Source: Ascoidea rubescens DSM 1968 | Taxonomy: Eukaryota; Ascomycota; Saccharomycetes; Ascoideales; Ascoideaceae | Assembly (NCBI RefSeq): GCF_001661345.1 | Contig: NW_017962921.1 | Span: forward strand, 629,452-693,451 | Reading direction: 5' to 3' | DNA length: 64,000 bases | Shown here: positions 22,996-32,245 of the stretch, one piece after another | Numbering within the stretch: position 1 is the stretch's first letter | How the letters are laid out: each line of letters starts with the position of its first letter | The notes under the pieces: generated by a model | Database searches by the model: none | What the model was told of the DNA's origin: nothing | What the model saw: the letters and a program-made list of their open reading frames with translations, nothing else | Made by a program: the position numbers and the translations under genes

Positions 22996-24094
22996 TTGCT
23001 TACTCTTCTGAGATTGGGTCATTATTGACCTGATTGCATTATAATTATTCATATTTCAGCTCTTTTTGATATAAGAGTGTATTTTTGTAGGTCTCCTTTT
23101 TGGCTATGAGTAACTTGAATTGTATTTGGGGCTTTGATTTTTGAGTGCTATAAATTCGTGTGAAATTAATTGAAATGAAATAAAAGAACCCAGGTTAGCA
23201 ACATGTTGAGAGGTTGGAAGATGATGATGTATGGGGTAATTAATTATTTAATGAAAGTTTAAAATGGAACAAGATTAACCTGAATAATAGAAAATGCAAA
23301 TCGAGTAGTGATAAATGAAAGACAATAGCTGTCAAGAATTGTTTTTTGGCTAATGACTTGAAACGCTTTAGGGGGTGATCAACATGACTTTAATAAATAT
23401 TTCACAAATAATTTGAATATGAATATGAATATGAATATAATACAAGTTGAATAACAATTTATAGATTAATATTGGTATATTTATTTGACATATTTAAACC
23501 AAATTGGAACCAAATTATTAGGTAAATAAAAACAATAAAAAAAAGAAACAAGAATTACCTCTTTGGGAAGGATATTTCCTAGCTAAATAAACTCTAAATT
23601 CCTATGGAGCGGAAAATTAACCTCTAATACCTCTAATTTTAAATTGAAAATATGTATTTGTTTATTGATGATATGGAATAAAATACAAGTGAGTAATAAT
23701 TGTAGATTTTTTCTTAGAAAAAGATAAAAGAGAAAGATTAAATTCCAGATTGTATTAATCATTAAGCTTAAGATTGTTTTATTGTAATAATTTGATTAAA
23801 AAGAATTATCAACAAATATAAATATCTTAAAACCAGATATTTTCAAGCAAGATAAAAAAGAGTTTGGAGAATAAAAAACTTTATGAACATTAAATTGAAA
23901 AAAAACAACTGAAAAATTGAAAACAGGGACCGTAAATAAAAAACAAAACAAGACAAAAAAATCCAAAAAAATTGCTCTCTTTATAAAGAATCTAGGACAG
24001 AAACTAAAGAACCAAAAAACCAAGGACTATTAATTGATATATTATTATGTTGATTGATTGAATCAAATGATTTCCGGGGGATTTTTTTTTAAAA
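22996..24094. other. AT-rich intergenic region
   Basis: About 1.1 kb of AT-rich DNA between tRNA-Phe and the CYSTM gene. It contains a short GAATAT tandem repeat at about 23414-23440 and many A-runs. I see no coding or RNA feature. Confidence 0.5.
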
Positions 24095-24277
24095 CTAACA
24101 ACAAAAATCGCAGATTTCCGTACATAACCAGAAACATAACAAACATTTAATCATTTTGCAACAACAGCCTTCATCCTCTTTTTCTGGAGGAGCTTGCTGG
24201 ACATAGACAGGTTGAGGTTGGGGGTAACCGTATTGACCTGGTGGTGGACCGTATTGACCTGGTGGTGGATAACTCAT
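24095..24277 (-). CDS. Small CYSTM protein
   Basis: A 60-residue protein with a Pro/Gly/Gln/Tyr-rich head made of two GQYGPPP-like repeats, a short charged stretch (PEKEDEG) and a Cys-rich C-terminal membrane module (CCCKMIKCLLCFWLC...CC). This is the CYSTM architecture. S. cerevisiae examples (YDL012C, YBR016W, YDR034W-B) are tail-anchored plasma-membrane proteins tied to stress and metal (for example Mn) tolerance, and are palmitoylated on the cysteines. The start ATG (24277) gives M-S-Y-P-P-P, typical of the family. It is the only supported gene between tRNA-Phe and the cytochrome b2-like gene. Confidence 0.88.
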   Translation of the reverse strand: MSYPPPGQYGPPPGQYGYPQPQPVYVQQAPPEKEDEGCCCKMIKCLLCFWLCTEICDFCC

Positions 24278-25582
24278 TATTGATTTAAGATTATAGAAGT
24301 AGGATAGAAAAGAGAGTTACAAAATTGTAGTTGAAAGGAGAGAGAGAAAGGAGAGAGAGAAAAGAGAGAGCAGAAGAATGGAAGAATGTGAGAAAGTGTA
24401 GAAAGATAGTGGAATAGAAAAGTAGAAAGATGAAAGGAAGTGTAGGGAATTTATATAATGAAAAACTAAAACCAGACTTCATGGCCAAGATTATGTTAGT
24501 GTAATTCCATTCCAACACTGGTGGAAAAGAATCAAATCAAGACAAAGCCACAAATGGACCAGTGTTCGGGAACAAGCACAGATGCTTATCGCGCAGCCAC
24601 TGTAGAAAGGGGCACGTAAAGCGCGTAGCCTAAGCCTGAGATACCAATACGAGGGTGTTTGGCCCAATTGAGCGCAGCGGCCAAGGAAGATTGTTCGGGA
24701 AGAGAATTGGAAGCAGCGACAACAGCGGCCGTTGGCGTTCGATTGGTGCGTCGCAGTGGCTGTTTGGCGCGCTGGATTTGGTGCAGAACCACCAGCAGCG
24801 CTTCCAGACACATGGTCTGTGCTGTTCTCCGCTCACAAGCCGTACCGGTCCGGTGCTCTTCAGCTTCGCACTTGGCTGGAATATTCACAAAACATGAAAC
24901 AGAGATAGACGTTCTGCGATTTGTTTAGCAGCGAGAAATGATTGACATGGCTATCAACATCATGAACATGTCATTAAGTGTTTCTGCCTCTTTCTCAACA
25001 CAGCCAATATCTGGACTTTGGACGAGGGCTCTCCTTGTGCCAGGCCCCCTTGGCAGACCGGAAACGGAAACTACTGCGGGTCAACAAAACGTGTGATGTG
25101 GGTGCTCTCCAAAGAAGCTTTTAACATGGCTGGAAAAGCTTGTTCCTAATGTCATTGGTGCAACACTGCAGACGGATCACGATACCGTTCGGTGTTTGAG
25201 CCACCGCTACGGTTCTCTGTCATTTCACGTCCAGAAACATGGTATTGCGGCATCCACATCAATGGTTTCGAATATCTTTAAATGATGTGGGGTAGAGCTC
25301 CAACCGAAGTTTGGCGGTTGTTTACGAATCCTCGAACTGTGATTCGCTGATAGAGAGGTTTTGCTTGCTTTTGATAGCAGGTTCTCGTCCAAGTTGGATA
25401 ATAAGGAATAACACATTTATCCACTGTTTGTCTATCGACAATTGATTTAACCTAATATTTGCTTTGAATATTTAGTTATTAAAGGGAGCCTCTACTTGCT
25501 GAAAACCTACAAAAGTCTCTGTTTCATTTCCTAACAATACTGATAAATACTGATAAATATTGATTTACTGACTGAAAAGAAA
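24278..25582. other. Long divergent intergenic region with GC-rich block
   Basis: About 1.3 kb between the minus-strand CYSTM gene and the plus-strand dehydrogenase gene. A purine run (GGAGAGAGAGAAA repeats, 24330-24375) lies next to the CYSTM start. A block at about 24540-25230 is clearly GC-richer than its surroundings, with overlapping open frames on both strands that begin only at GTG or TTG. I regard it as non-coding, either regulatory DNA or an unannotated transcript. Confidence 0.45.
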
Positions 25583-27088
25583 ATGCCTTCCATTTCTGAA
25601 GTCAAAAAACACGACAACGCCAATGACTGTTGGGTAATAGTCAACAATAAAATCTATGATGTTACCGAATTTTTACCTGAACATCCTGGTGGTCAAAAGA
25701 TCATTTTAAAATTTGCTGGCAAGGATTGCACAAAAAAATTTGAACAAATCCATCCCCCTGACACTCTAGACAAATATCTAGCCCCTGAAAAGTATCTAGG
25801 CGAGGTTGAACAAAACAGTGATGAAGAAGACGAAGGAGAAGAAGAAGAAGAAGAAGAATTAGATGAAGAAGAGAAACAAAGATTGGAATTAATTGAAAGA
25901 AAACCACCATTATCTCAAATTTATAACTTGAATGATTTTGAATATGTTGCTTCAAAAGTCATGGAAAAACAAGCTTGGGCTTATTATTCATCGGGATGTG
26001 ACGACGAGATTACTTTAAGAGAAAACCATTTTGCATATCAAAGGATTTTTTTCAAACCTAGAGTTCTTAGAAACGTTACAAATATAGATTTTTCAACGGA
26101 AATATTGGGCTTTAAATCTTCTGTTCCGTTTTATGTTACTGCAACAGCTTTAGGGAAACTTGGCCATCCTGATGGCGAAAAATGTTTAACAAGAGCTTGC
26201 TTTAAAGAAAACGTTATTCAGATGGTTCCAACTTTGTCAAGTTGTTCCTTTCAAGAAATTGTCGATGAAAGAAATAAAGAAAAAGACCAGACTCAATTTT
26301 TTCAATTGTATGTCAATTCTGACCGCAAGATTACTCAAAAAATCGTTGAAAACTGCGAAAAAAATAACATAAAGGCGTTATTTATAACAGTAGATGCTCC
26401 TCAATTGGGTAGAAGAGAAAAGGATATGCGGTCAAAATACACCCTAGATGCCTCAAATATTCAAAATGATGTTGAAGAAGACGAGGGCATTGATAGATCT
26501 CAAGGCGCCGCAAGAGCAATCTCTTCCTTTATTGATACGGGCTTGAATTGGGAGGACATTAAATGGTTCAAAAAGATAACCAAATTGCCGATAATTCTAA
26601 AGGGCATCCAATGTGTCGATGACGCATTATTAGCAATTGAATATGGTGTCGAGGGAATAGTCTTGTCGAATCATGGTGGGAGACAGTTGGAGTTTGCGAG
26701 ATCTTCAATCGAAGTTCTTGCAGACTTGATGCCAATCTTGAAACAAAAAAAACTAGATAAAAAAATCGAAATCTTTATCGATGGTGGTGTTAGACGAGCT
26801 TCGGATATTCTCAAGGCCATTGCTCTAGGTGCCAAAGGTGTTGGAATTGGCAGACCTTTCTTGTACGCCATGAGTGCCTATGGTGACGATGGGGTGGTGA
26901 AGGCCATGCGAATATTGAAGGACGAGTTGACGATGAACATGAGGTTGTTGGGTGTCAACACTGTAGGCGAGCTCAACGAGAACTATCTCGACTTGTTGAA
27001 CTTGCACAATCGTTTCAGCAGTGGCGACCAGCTATTCCAGCAGGTCTATGAGCCATTGAAGCTCCCAGCTTTCAAGCCAAAGCTCTAA
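25583..27088 (+). CDS. Cytochrome b2-type L-lactate dehydrogenase
   Basis: A 501-residue flavocytochrome. Residues 1-75 form a cytochrome b5 domain (EHPGGQ with haem ligand H34; second ligand H57 in QIHPP). A Glu/Asp-rich linker follows (about 78-100), then the FMN alpha-hydroxyacid dehydrogenase barrel: AYYSSGCDDE, QLYVNSDR, ILKGIQ, the catalytic SNHGGRQ (H364), and the GGVRRASDILKA and GRPFLYAM FMN-phosphate segments. It oxidises L-lactate (or a related 2-hydroxyacid) and passes electrons to cytochrome c when in the mitochondrial intermembrane space. It starts directly at the b5 domain, so it lacks the long presequence of S. cerevisiae Cyb2, and it ends in PKL, a possible weak peroxisomal PTS1. 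It may be a paralogue with another location or substrate. Confidence 0.88.
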   Translation: MPSISEVKKHDNANDCWVIVNNKIYDVTEFLPEHPGGQKIILKFAGKDCTKKFEQIHPPDTLDKYLAPEKYLGEVEQNSDEEDEGEEEEEEELDEEEKQRLELIERKPPLSQIYNLNDFEYVASKVMEKQAWAYYSSGCDDEITLRENHFAYQRIFFKPRVLRNVTNIDFSTEILGFKSSVPFYVTATALGKLGHPDGEKCLTRACFKENVIQMVPTLSSCSFQEIVDERNKEKDQTQFFQLYVNSDRKITQKIVENCEKNNIKALFITVDAPQLGRREKDMRSKYTLDASNIQNDVEEDEGIDRSQGAARAISSFIDTGLNWEDIKWFKKITKLPIILKGIQCVDDALLAIEYGVEGIVLSNHGGRQLEFARSSIEVLADLMPILKQKKLDKKIEIFIDGGVRRASDILKAIALGAKGVGIGRPFLYAMSAYGDDGVVKAMRILKDELTMNMRLLGVNTVGELNENYLDLLNLHNRFSSGDQLFQQVYEPLKLPAFKPKL

Positions 27089-27527
27089 GGGAGAAAACAC
27101 TTTATATAAACTATTCTGTTCAGCATGCCCATATACCCATATGTCCTATACCTGTCATTATATTCTATGATCATATTCGCATACAAATCCAAACTCTGTG
27201 CTGATTAAAGTGCGTAGGTCTCTGTGAATGATTCCTTGCTGTGGGAAAGAACAGCCTGAGGCAGTTGAGTTAGAGGATATCTGCTATCGATATATGCTCT
27301 TTGTAGGTTGGTGTTTGCTTTGTAGAGGATGGGTGTTCTTTCTTTGGCCTTCACGTCACTAAGCTTTCAACAAAGAATAGATCTGCAGAGTTGCTAACGT
27401 CTCAAAGTGCAAACCCACTTTTGTATATATTCTTATCCCGTCCCTCAACACTCACTTCAACTTGACTATTCCATTATATCCAGCTCATTTTATCTTCAAT
27501 TCGCATTCATTCCCTCTCCCCATTGAC
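27089..27527. other. Intergenic: promoter of the 257-residue protein gene
   Basis: A 439 bp interval between two plus-strand genes. A TATA-like TATATATTC at about 27424-27432 sits roughly 100 bp before the downstream ATG. No other feature seen. Confidence 0.45.
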
Positions 27528-28301
27528 ATGTCTCACGATTACCTAACTGCTGCTGACGAAGTTCCTCCCGAACCAATTCGAACTCCAGATATCTTTCAAA
27601 ACTACCCAGATAACGAGGACGACGCCTCTGTCATTAACAATCCTCCTCAAAAACCATTTCTATTGAAAAGAAGATCATCCACTTTCTACAAAGATGCTTT
27701 GCTAAAGAACAAATCAATCAAAGAAAGCGTCAATGGCGCTGCCATCGCTGTTAACGATGAGAGAATACTTCCCGATGAAGATGCTGATAACCAAACCGAT
27801 AAATCAGATAATATATCCTACCAAATGAATGTGGGCTACAACAAGTACAGATCGAATTCAAATTCCTTCTATAAAAACAATGAAAAGAATCAAAATCAAA
27901 AACAAAATGACGAAGAAATAATAACTACTCAAATCAATGGAATTTCTTTTGGCACTGACAACGATCAAGTCAATAAAAACCACTTGGACAACTACAAGTA
28001 TAATAACAATTTTTATAACAATAAAAAAGGTAATGACAACAATTTGAACACTTCATTCGATACTAATTTTCAAGAAAATGATAAAAGCTTTATAGTATCT
28101 GGTATGTCTTCGTCAATAATTTCACCAGTTCCGCTATCTTCTAATAACATTTTGTTATGCGATAATAGTAGTTTTGATAATAAGGATATCAAGAAAAACC
28201 ATTTAATTGACTTGAATAGTATCGACAAACCAACTTTATTAAAGAAAAACAGTTTTAGTTATAACGACTTTAAAAGAAAAATGTATTATGATAAATATTA
28301 A
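27528..28301 (+). CDS. Unrecognised charged low-complexity protein
   Basis: A 257-residue protein that I do not recognise. It begins MSHDYLTAADEVPPEPIRTP and is rich in Asn, Asp, Lys and Ser. Two short basic/Ser motifs look alike: KPFLLKRRSSTFYKD (about 42) and KPTLLKKNSFSYNDF (about 235). Both have the form KP-x-LLK-K/R-x-S and could be phosphorylation sites or short docking motifs. No membrane segment or fold is evident. The frame extends upstream to a TTG; the ATG at 27528 follows a TATA-like element. The last codons lie in a 21-bp tandem repeat that contains the stop codon. Confidence 0.65.
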   Translation: MSHDYLTAADEVPPEPIRTPDIFQNYPDNEDDASVINNPPQKPFLLKRRSSTFYKDALLKNKSIKESVNGAAIAVNDERILPDEDADNQTDKSDNISYQMNVGYNKYRSNSNSFYKNNEKNQNQKQNDEEIITTQINGISFGTDNDQVNKNHLDNYKYNNNFYNNKKGNDNNLNTSFDTNFQENDKSFIVSGMSSSIISPVPLSSNNILLCDNSSFDNKDIKKNHLIDLNSIDKPTLLKKNSFSYNDFKRKMYYDKY

Positions 28302-28343
28302 ATGTATTATGATAAATATTAAATGTATTATGATAAATATTAA
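28281..28343 (+). repeat. 21-bp tandem repeat containing a stop codon
   Basis: Three perfect copies of ATG-TAT-TAT-GAT-AAA-TAT-TAA (28281-28301, 28302-28322, 28323-28343). The first copy supplies the last six codons and the TAA stop of the upstream gene; the other two lie in the 3' untranslated region. Being identical, the copies look recent. Confidence 0.95.
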
Positions 28344-28661
28344 CTAATTTATCACTAAAATTTAAAGAAATCAAAATTATAAAAAAAACAACTAATAATA
28401 ATTGCAATTTAATTGCAATTAAATTTTATTATATAGTTTAATTTTATTTCTAGTATCTTTTCTATAATAAATACTAATAAATATAAATAACAAACATTAT
28501 TTATAAAATAGAAAAATTCACACAAAAATTCAAAAAATTCAAAAATTAATTAAACACAAAAGAAATATAAATCTCAAAAAAATCAAAAAATCAAACTGAA
28601 TCAGAAGCAAACAAAAATCATTGAGATGGCGAGATATTAAGATATTACAATGTTAAATAAA
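28344..28661. other. Convergent intergenic region
   Basis: About 320 bp of very AT-rich DNA between the 3' ends of convergent genes. It includes an imperfect palindrome (TTGCAATTTAATTGCAATTAA near 28402) that may act in transcript termination. No gene seen. Confidence 0.4.
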
Positions 28662-29999
28662 TTAATATTTACTAGCTTGATTAAGCTTATTTTTCTCATC
28701 GGATTCTAATTTTCTCTCAATTTCACTTTTCCAACCTTTTTTCCTTTGTCTTTCTTCATATGCTAATCTATTGTCCAAGACTCTTTTAACAATTGCTTCG
28801 GTTGAAACATTGTCATATTTATGACTACCGATGTTTTGATAAATACCCATTTTTTTACAATCATAATATGGATCATTGCTGAGCAAAACCTTTTTATCAA
28901 GGTTTTCCGAGCTTTCATTATTAGACAAAGCAAATTCACTGGTAGGTCCATGGAACACTTTCCAGACTTTGTTGTTGATCTTTTGTGATAAAAGATTGAT
29001 AAAAGCAGAATTTGGAATATAAGGGGCTCCTAATATGATACCATTAATGTATTTGCATTGTAAAACGCATAGAGATCTTTCAAACAAATTCATAATTGGA
29101 TAATTTAAACCCTTGTTTTTATTAATTGAGGTGTCATCATTAATTCCAACAATTACTGGGATATTGAGAGAACTAGCCTGATTATAAACGATTTTCAAGG
29201 CTTCAATCTGACCAGATTGAAATAAATCAAAGCCGCCATCAATATAATAAATTCCATTATTGTTGATTTTGCTTTGGATTTCCAGAGATGGATCAATGAA
29301 ATCATTAATTTTTTTATTGTCATTTGTATATATATATACTAAGGAACCAGGATCCAAGCCATTTTCGCAAGTAGCATAATCTTTGAATTTCAAGTAACTT
29401 TCCTGGGTTAAAAGCTGATTAGTGATTGAATTGGTGATATTTTTCTTATTATTATTATTATGAAAAGAAATCAAGTCATTTGAAGTCAAAGTTGAAATAA
29501 AGTGGGATTTTGAGAACAATAACATTCTACCAACTAGATCGGTCGTTGAAATATTTGGAGTTCTTTTAACAACCAAGAAACGACCTAGATCTTTACAAAC
29601 CTGATAACAGTCTTTACCATTAGCATCAGTTGTTATGTCGTCCCCATGAACCACATATTTACAATGGTATTCATCTAGAACCTTTGGATCAGTTACATAG
29701 GGAGCATAGGGAACGATCTGGTTGCACCATTTACAACAATTAACAGCAGTGATTCTTTCATCTAAGCTCATGACAGTGGGCCCTTTATTCAACAAGATGT
29801 CCTCGTCAGAATGAATCCCAACATACAACTCAGTGCCCAATCGTTTAGCTTGCAACATGGCACCAGCATGGCCATGGTGAGTGAAATCAAAACACCCATC
29901 AACCCAAATTCTAGAGTCATAAAGTGTAACCTGATTATCAGTGTTATCGGTGTTATCAGTGTTAGTGTTTGAGAAATGCTGCTGTTTGTCCTTTGTCAT
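28662..29999 (-). CDS. ECT1: Ethanolamine-phosphate cytidylyltransferase
   Basis: A 445-residue enzyme converting CTP and phosphoethanolamine to CDP-ethanolamine in the Kennedy pathway. It has two cytidylyltransferase modules. The first (about 30-160) holds the signature GCFDFTHHGHAGAM (HxGH), VGIHSDEDI, DERI and VKRTPNISTTDLVGRM (the RT-x-I-S-T-T motif). The second (about 240-400) is degenerate: GGFDLFQSGQIEAL has lost the HxGH motif, but FERSLCVLQCK and the end VSTEAIVKRV remain. This fits the usual Ect1 arrangement of active plus degenerate domains. It starts with ATG 29999. It is divergent from MRM1, and the shared promoter contains an E-box close to the phospholipid-gene INO element. Confidence 0.95.
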   Translation of the reverse strand: MTKDKQQHFSNTNTDNTDNTDNQVTLYDSRIWVDGCFDFTHHGHAGAMLQAKRLGTELYVGIHSDEDILLNKGPTVMSLDERITAVNCCKWCNQIVPYAPYVTDPKVLDEYHCKYVVHGDDITTDANGKDCYQVCKDLGRFLVVKRTPNISTTDLVGRMLLFSKSHFISTLTSNDLISFHNNNNKKNITNSITNQLLTQESYLKFKDYATCENGLDPGSLVYIYTNDNKKINDFIDPSLEIQSKINNNGIYYIDGGFDLFQSGQIEALKIVYNQASSLNIPVIVGINDDTSINKNKGLNYPIMNLFERSLCVLQCKYINGIILGAPYIPNSAFINLLSQKINNKVWKVFHGPTSEFALSNNESSENLDKKVLLSNDPYYDCKKMGIYQNIGSHKYDNVSTEAIVKRVLDNRLAYEERQRKKGWKSEIERKLESDEKNKLNQASKY

Positions 30000-30337
30000 T
30001 TTGAAGCAATGGTAACAATAGAAAAAAAAGTAAGAAAGAAAGTAATAGGTAAAAAGCGAGTGAATAGAATGAGCTTCTAGAAAAGAGTCTACTTCCTCCT
30101 CTTCTTCTTCTTTTTCTTCTTTTTCTTCTTCCTCCTCTGCTGCTTCTGCTGCTTTTTGTTAGTGAGGCCACGTGAAGCTTTAAAAATAATGCGGCAGTGC
30201 AATGTGCCACGCCTTCCCGGATAGGATTCGTGCGCCACATCTGATTTTGAAAAATCTTTGGGTTTTTGATTTTGATTTTTCATTGTATTGATTTTGAGGA
30301 GAACTGATTATCTTGCAGCTTGTGTTTTTTTGGTGAG
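30000..30337. promoter_or_regulatory. Divergent ECT1/MRM1 promoter with INO-like E-box
   Basis: A 338 bp shared promoter. CACGTGAAGC at 30169-30178, read on the minus strand as GCTTCACGTGG, matches the Ino2/Ino4 consensus WYTTCAYRTGS at 10 of 11 positions. It lies 170 bp upstream of the ECT1 ATG, as expected for a phospholipid-biosynthesis gene. A CTT/CTC-rich tract at 30090-30150 lies between them. The site is inferred from consensus only. Confidence 0.5.
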
Positions 30338-31876
30338 ATGTTGAGAATAGAGAAAAAATCGGTGGTGAGCAATGTCGTATTGCTAGCAAGACAGTTTTCC
30401 AGTGCTGGTACTTTACAAGATAGATACAATGGCGACATCAAGCCCATTAAAGAGTTCGGCCAGAGCGTGGATAGGAAATTTGATAGGAAGTCCCAATCAT
30501 TTGAGAGAAATTTTCCAGGAAGCGAGTGGAGTACTGGAAATAAAAAATCTGGTGAACTGAGAGAAAAGGCATGGGTCAGAGCAGGAATGAGCAAAGACGA
30601 ATATTTTGGTAAAAATTTTGCTCATATTCATGCAAAGCAAAAAAGATTAGGTAATTTCAAAGAAAAAAGAGAAAGAATTAGAGAAAAATATGGCGATTCA
30701 GCAGGAAAATTTAAAGATCCAAGAATATCAAAAGCTGGATTTAGTATGAATGGATCAGCGTATAGCAAATACAAAAACGAAAAAGAGATTGAGAGTAATG
30801 GAGAGACAAATTTAAATCCATATTCAGATAAAAGCCCTTTTGAAATTGACGAGAGCACGTCAAATACAAAGAGCAATTACGAGGAAGACGAGCAAGAAGA
30901 TGAATCACGTAAATTCTCGAATAAAAGAAAATTCTTTGGAAGATTTTCAAACCCACTTAGTGATTACATATATGGAACCAACGCAGTTTATGCAGCATTG
31001 AACTCCAATAAAAGAACAATATTTTCAAGAATCTTAGTTTATAAACCTGAATTATCTAAAACTGGTTCTTATTCAAAAATAATAAAAATGTGCAAAGAAA
31101 AAGAAATTCCGATTGAAGTATTAGACTCTAAACAACAATTGATCTCTTATTCGAATAATAATGTCCATAATGGGGTCATTCTAGAATGTAACAAAATAAC
31201 ACCGACAAGCATTAGATCATTAAATTTAATTGATAATAGCGAAAATAATCATGAATATTCAATAATAAGAAATTCGATTTATCAAGATGAGCTCGAGGAA
31301 AACACTCTCACATTTAAAACAATTAACAAAAAGGGAAGCGATAGCTTTGACGATTCAAAATATCCTCTAGCATTATTTTTGGACGAAATAACAGACTCTC
31401 ATAACATGGGTGCAATAATCAGATCAGCATACTTTTTAGGGGTTGATTTTATAGTGATGACAGCCAAAAACTGTGCGTCCTTAAGTGCATCAGTATCAAA
31501 GTCCTCTTCTGGAGCTGTGGAGTTCATGAATATCTTTTCAACCGACACACCATTGAAGTTCTTTGATGAGTGCAGACAAAACGGATGGACCTTCATTTCT
31601 ACTGCAGTCTTTGAAAACAACGAAAACACCAAAGGCAGCAAAATCACTGTTCCTAGTATTGAAACAGCAGACTTGTCGCCACTATTGGACTCGAGTCCAT
31701 GTGTGTTGGTTTTGGGCTCTGAAAGCAAAGGTGTGAGAAAGTCGTTGGTTCAAAGAAGCGACTACAAGGTGCAAATCCGCAGCCCCAGACCAGAGGTTCT
31801 TGATGGCAGCTCTTCCATCGACTCGTTGAACGTCAGTGTTGCTTCCTCGTTGCTCATATCAAAGTTCGTGGAGTAG
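30338..31876 (+). CDS. MRM1: Mitochondrial 21S rRNA 2'-O-methyltransferase Mrm1
   Basis: A 512-residue SpoU/TrmH-family methyltransferase. The N-terminus (MLRIEKKSVVSNVVLLARQF) is a mitochondrial presequence. A basic, disordered linker follows (about 30-205), then the substrate-binding domain (DYIYGTNAVYAALNSNKR, NVHNGVILEC) and the knotted catalytic domain with the family motifs: LDEITDSHNMGAIIRSAYFLG, LVLGSESKGVRK and LNVSVASSLLISKF. In yeast Mrm1 methylates a conserved Gm in the peptidyl-transferase loop of 21S rRNA. The frame extends upstream to a TTG; ATG 30338 begins the presequence. Confidence 0.93.
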   Translation: MLRIEKKSVVSNVVLLARQFSSAGTLQDRYNGDIKPIKEFGQSVDRKFDRKSQSFERNFPGSEWSTGNKKSGELREKAWVRAGMSKDEYFGKNFAHIHAKQKRLGNFKEKRERIREKYGDSAGKFKDPRISKAGFSMNGSAYSKYKNEKEIESNGETNLNPYSDKSPFEIDESTSNTKSNYEEDEQEDESRKFSNKRKFFGRFSNPLSDYIYGTNAVYAALNSNKRTIFSRILVYKPELSKTGSYSKIIKMCKEKEIPIEVLDSKQQLISYSNNNVHNGVILECNKITPTSIRSLNLIDNSENNHEYSIIRNSIYQDELEENTLTFKTINKKGSDSFDDSKYPLALFLDEITDSHNMGAIIRSAYFLGVDFIVMTAKNCASLSASVSKSSSGAVEFMNIFSTDTPLKFFDECRQNGWTFISTAVFENNENTKGSKITVPSIETADLSPLLDSSPCVLVLGSESKGVRKSLVQRSDYKVQIRSPRPEVLDGSSSIDSLNVSVASSLLISKFVE

Positions 31877-32245
31877 AGGTTCTTGTAAGCAAACATTTGC
31901 AAAGCTGTTTTATTTCAGAGCTGTTTTATCCCAAAGCTGTTTATATCGGATGTACATATTTGGACTGCTCAGCCCGGGCCCGTCGCCAGTGGAGTGGAGC
32001 GTCTTCCGCTTTGGGAAACTCATTTCATATTTTTCTATTTTTATGATTTTTTTTGCTTTTGATTTCTTCTTCCTTTTGGCTATCAGCTCAAGAAGACCTG
32101 TTCGATGTAAAGGACCAGTATATATCGCCCACTATTGTTGTTTTTCAGACTGTTTTGACTCATATGCAGCAGTTGTGCTTTCTGAACACCTTATTACTTT
32201 TTTATTCAAATTCATTCAAAATTAGAAAATTAGCATAGCATAAAA
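31877..32245. other. Intergenic: YPK3 promoter with short repeats
   Basis: Begins with three imperfect copies of an AGCTGTTTTAT unit (about 31903-31945) in the MRM1 3' flank, then a GC-rich patch (CAGCCCGGGCCCGTCGCC, about 31970). T-rich promoter sequence leads to the YPK3 start. Confidence 0.5.

Noticed and set aside
24586-24928. Overlapping 68-100-codon frames on both strands in the GC-richer block
   Set aside because: Long frames arise because GC-rich DNA has few stops; the longest start with GTG or TTG and the translations look random.
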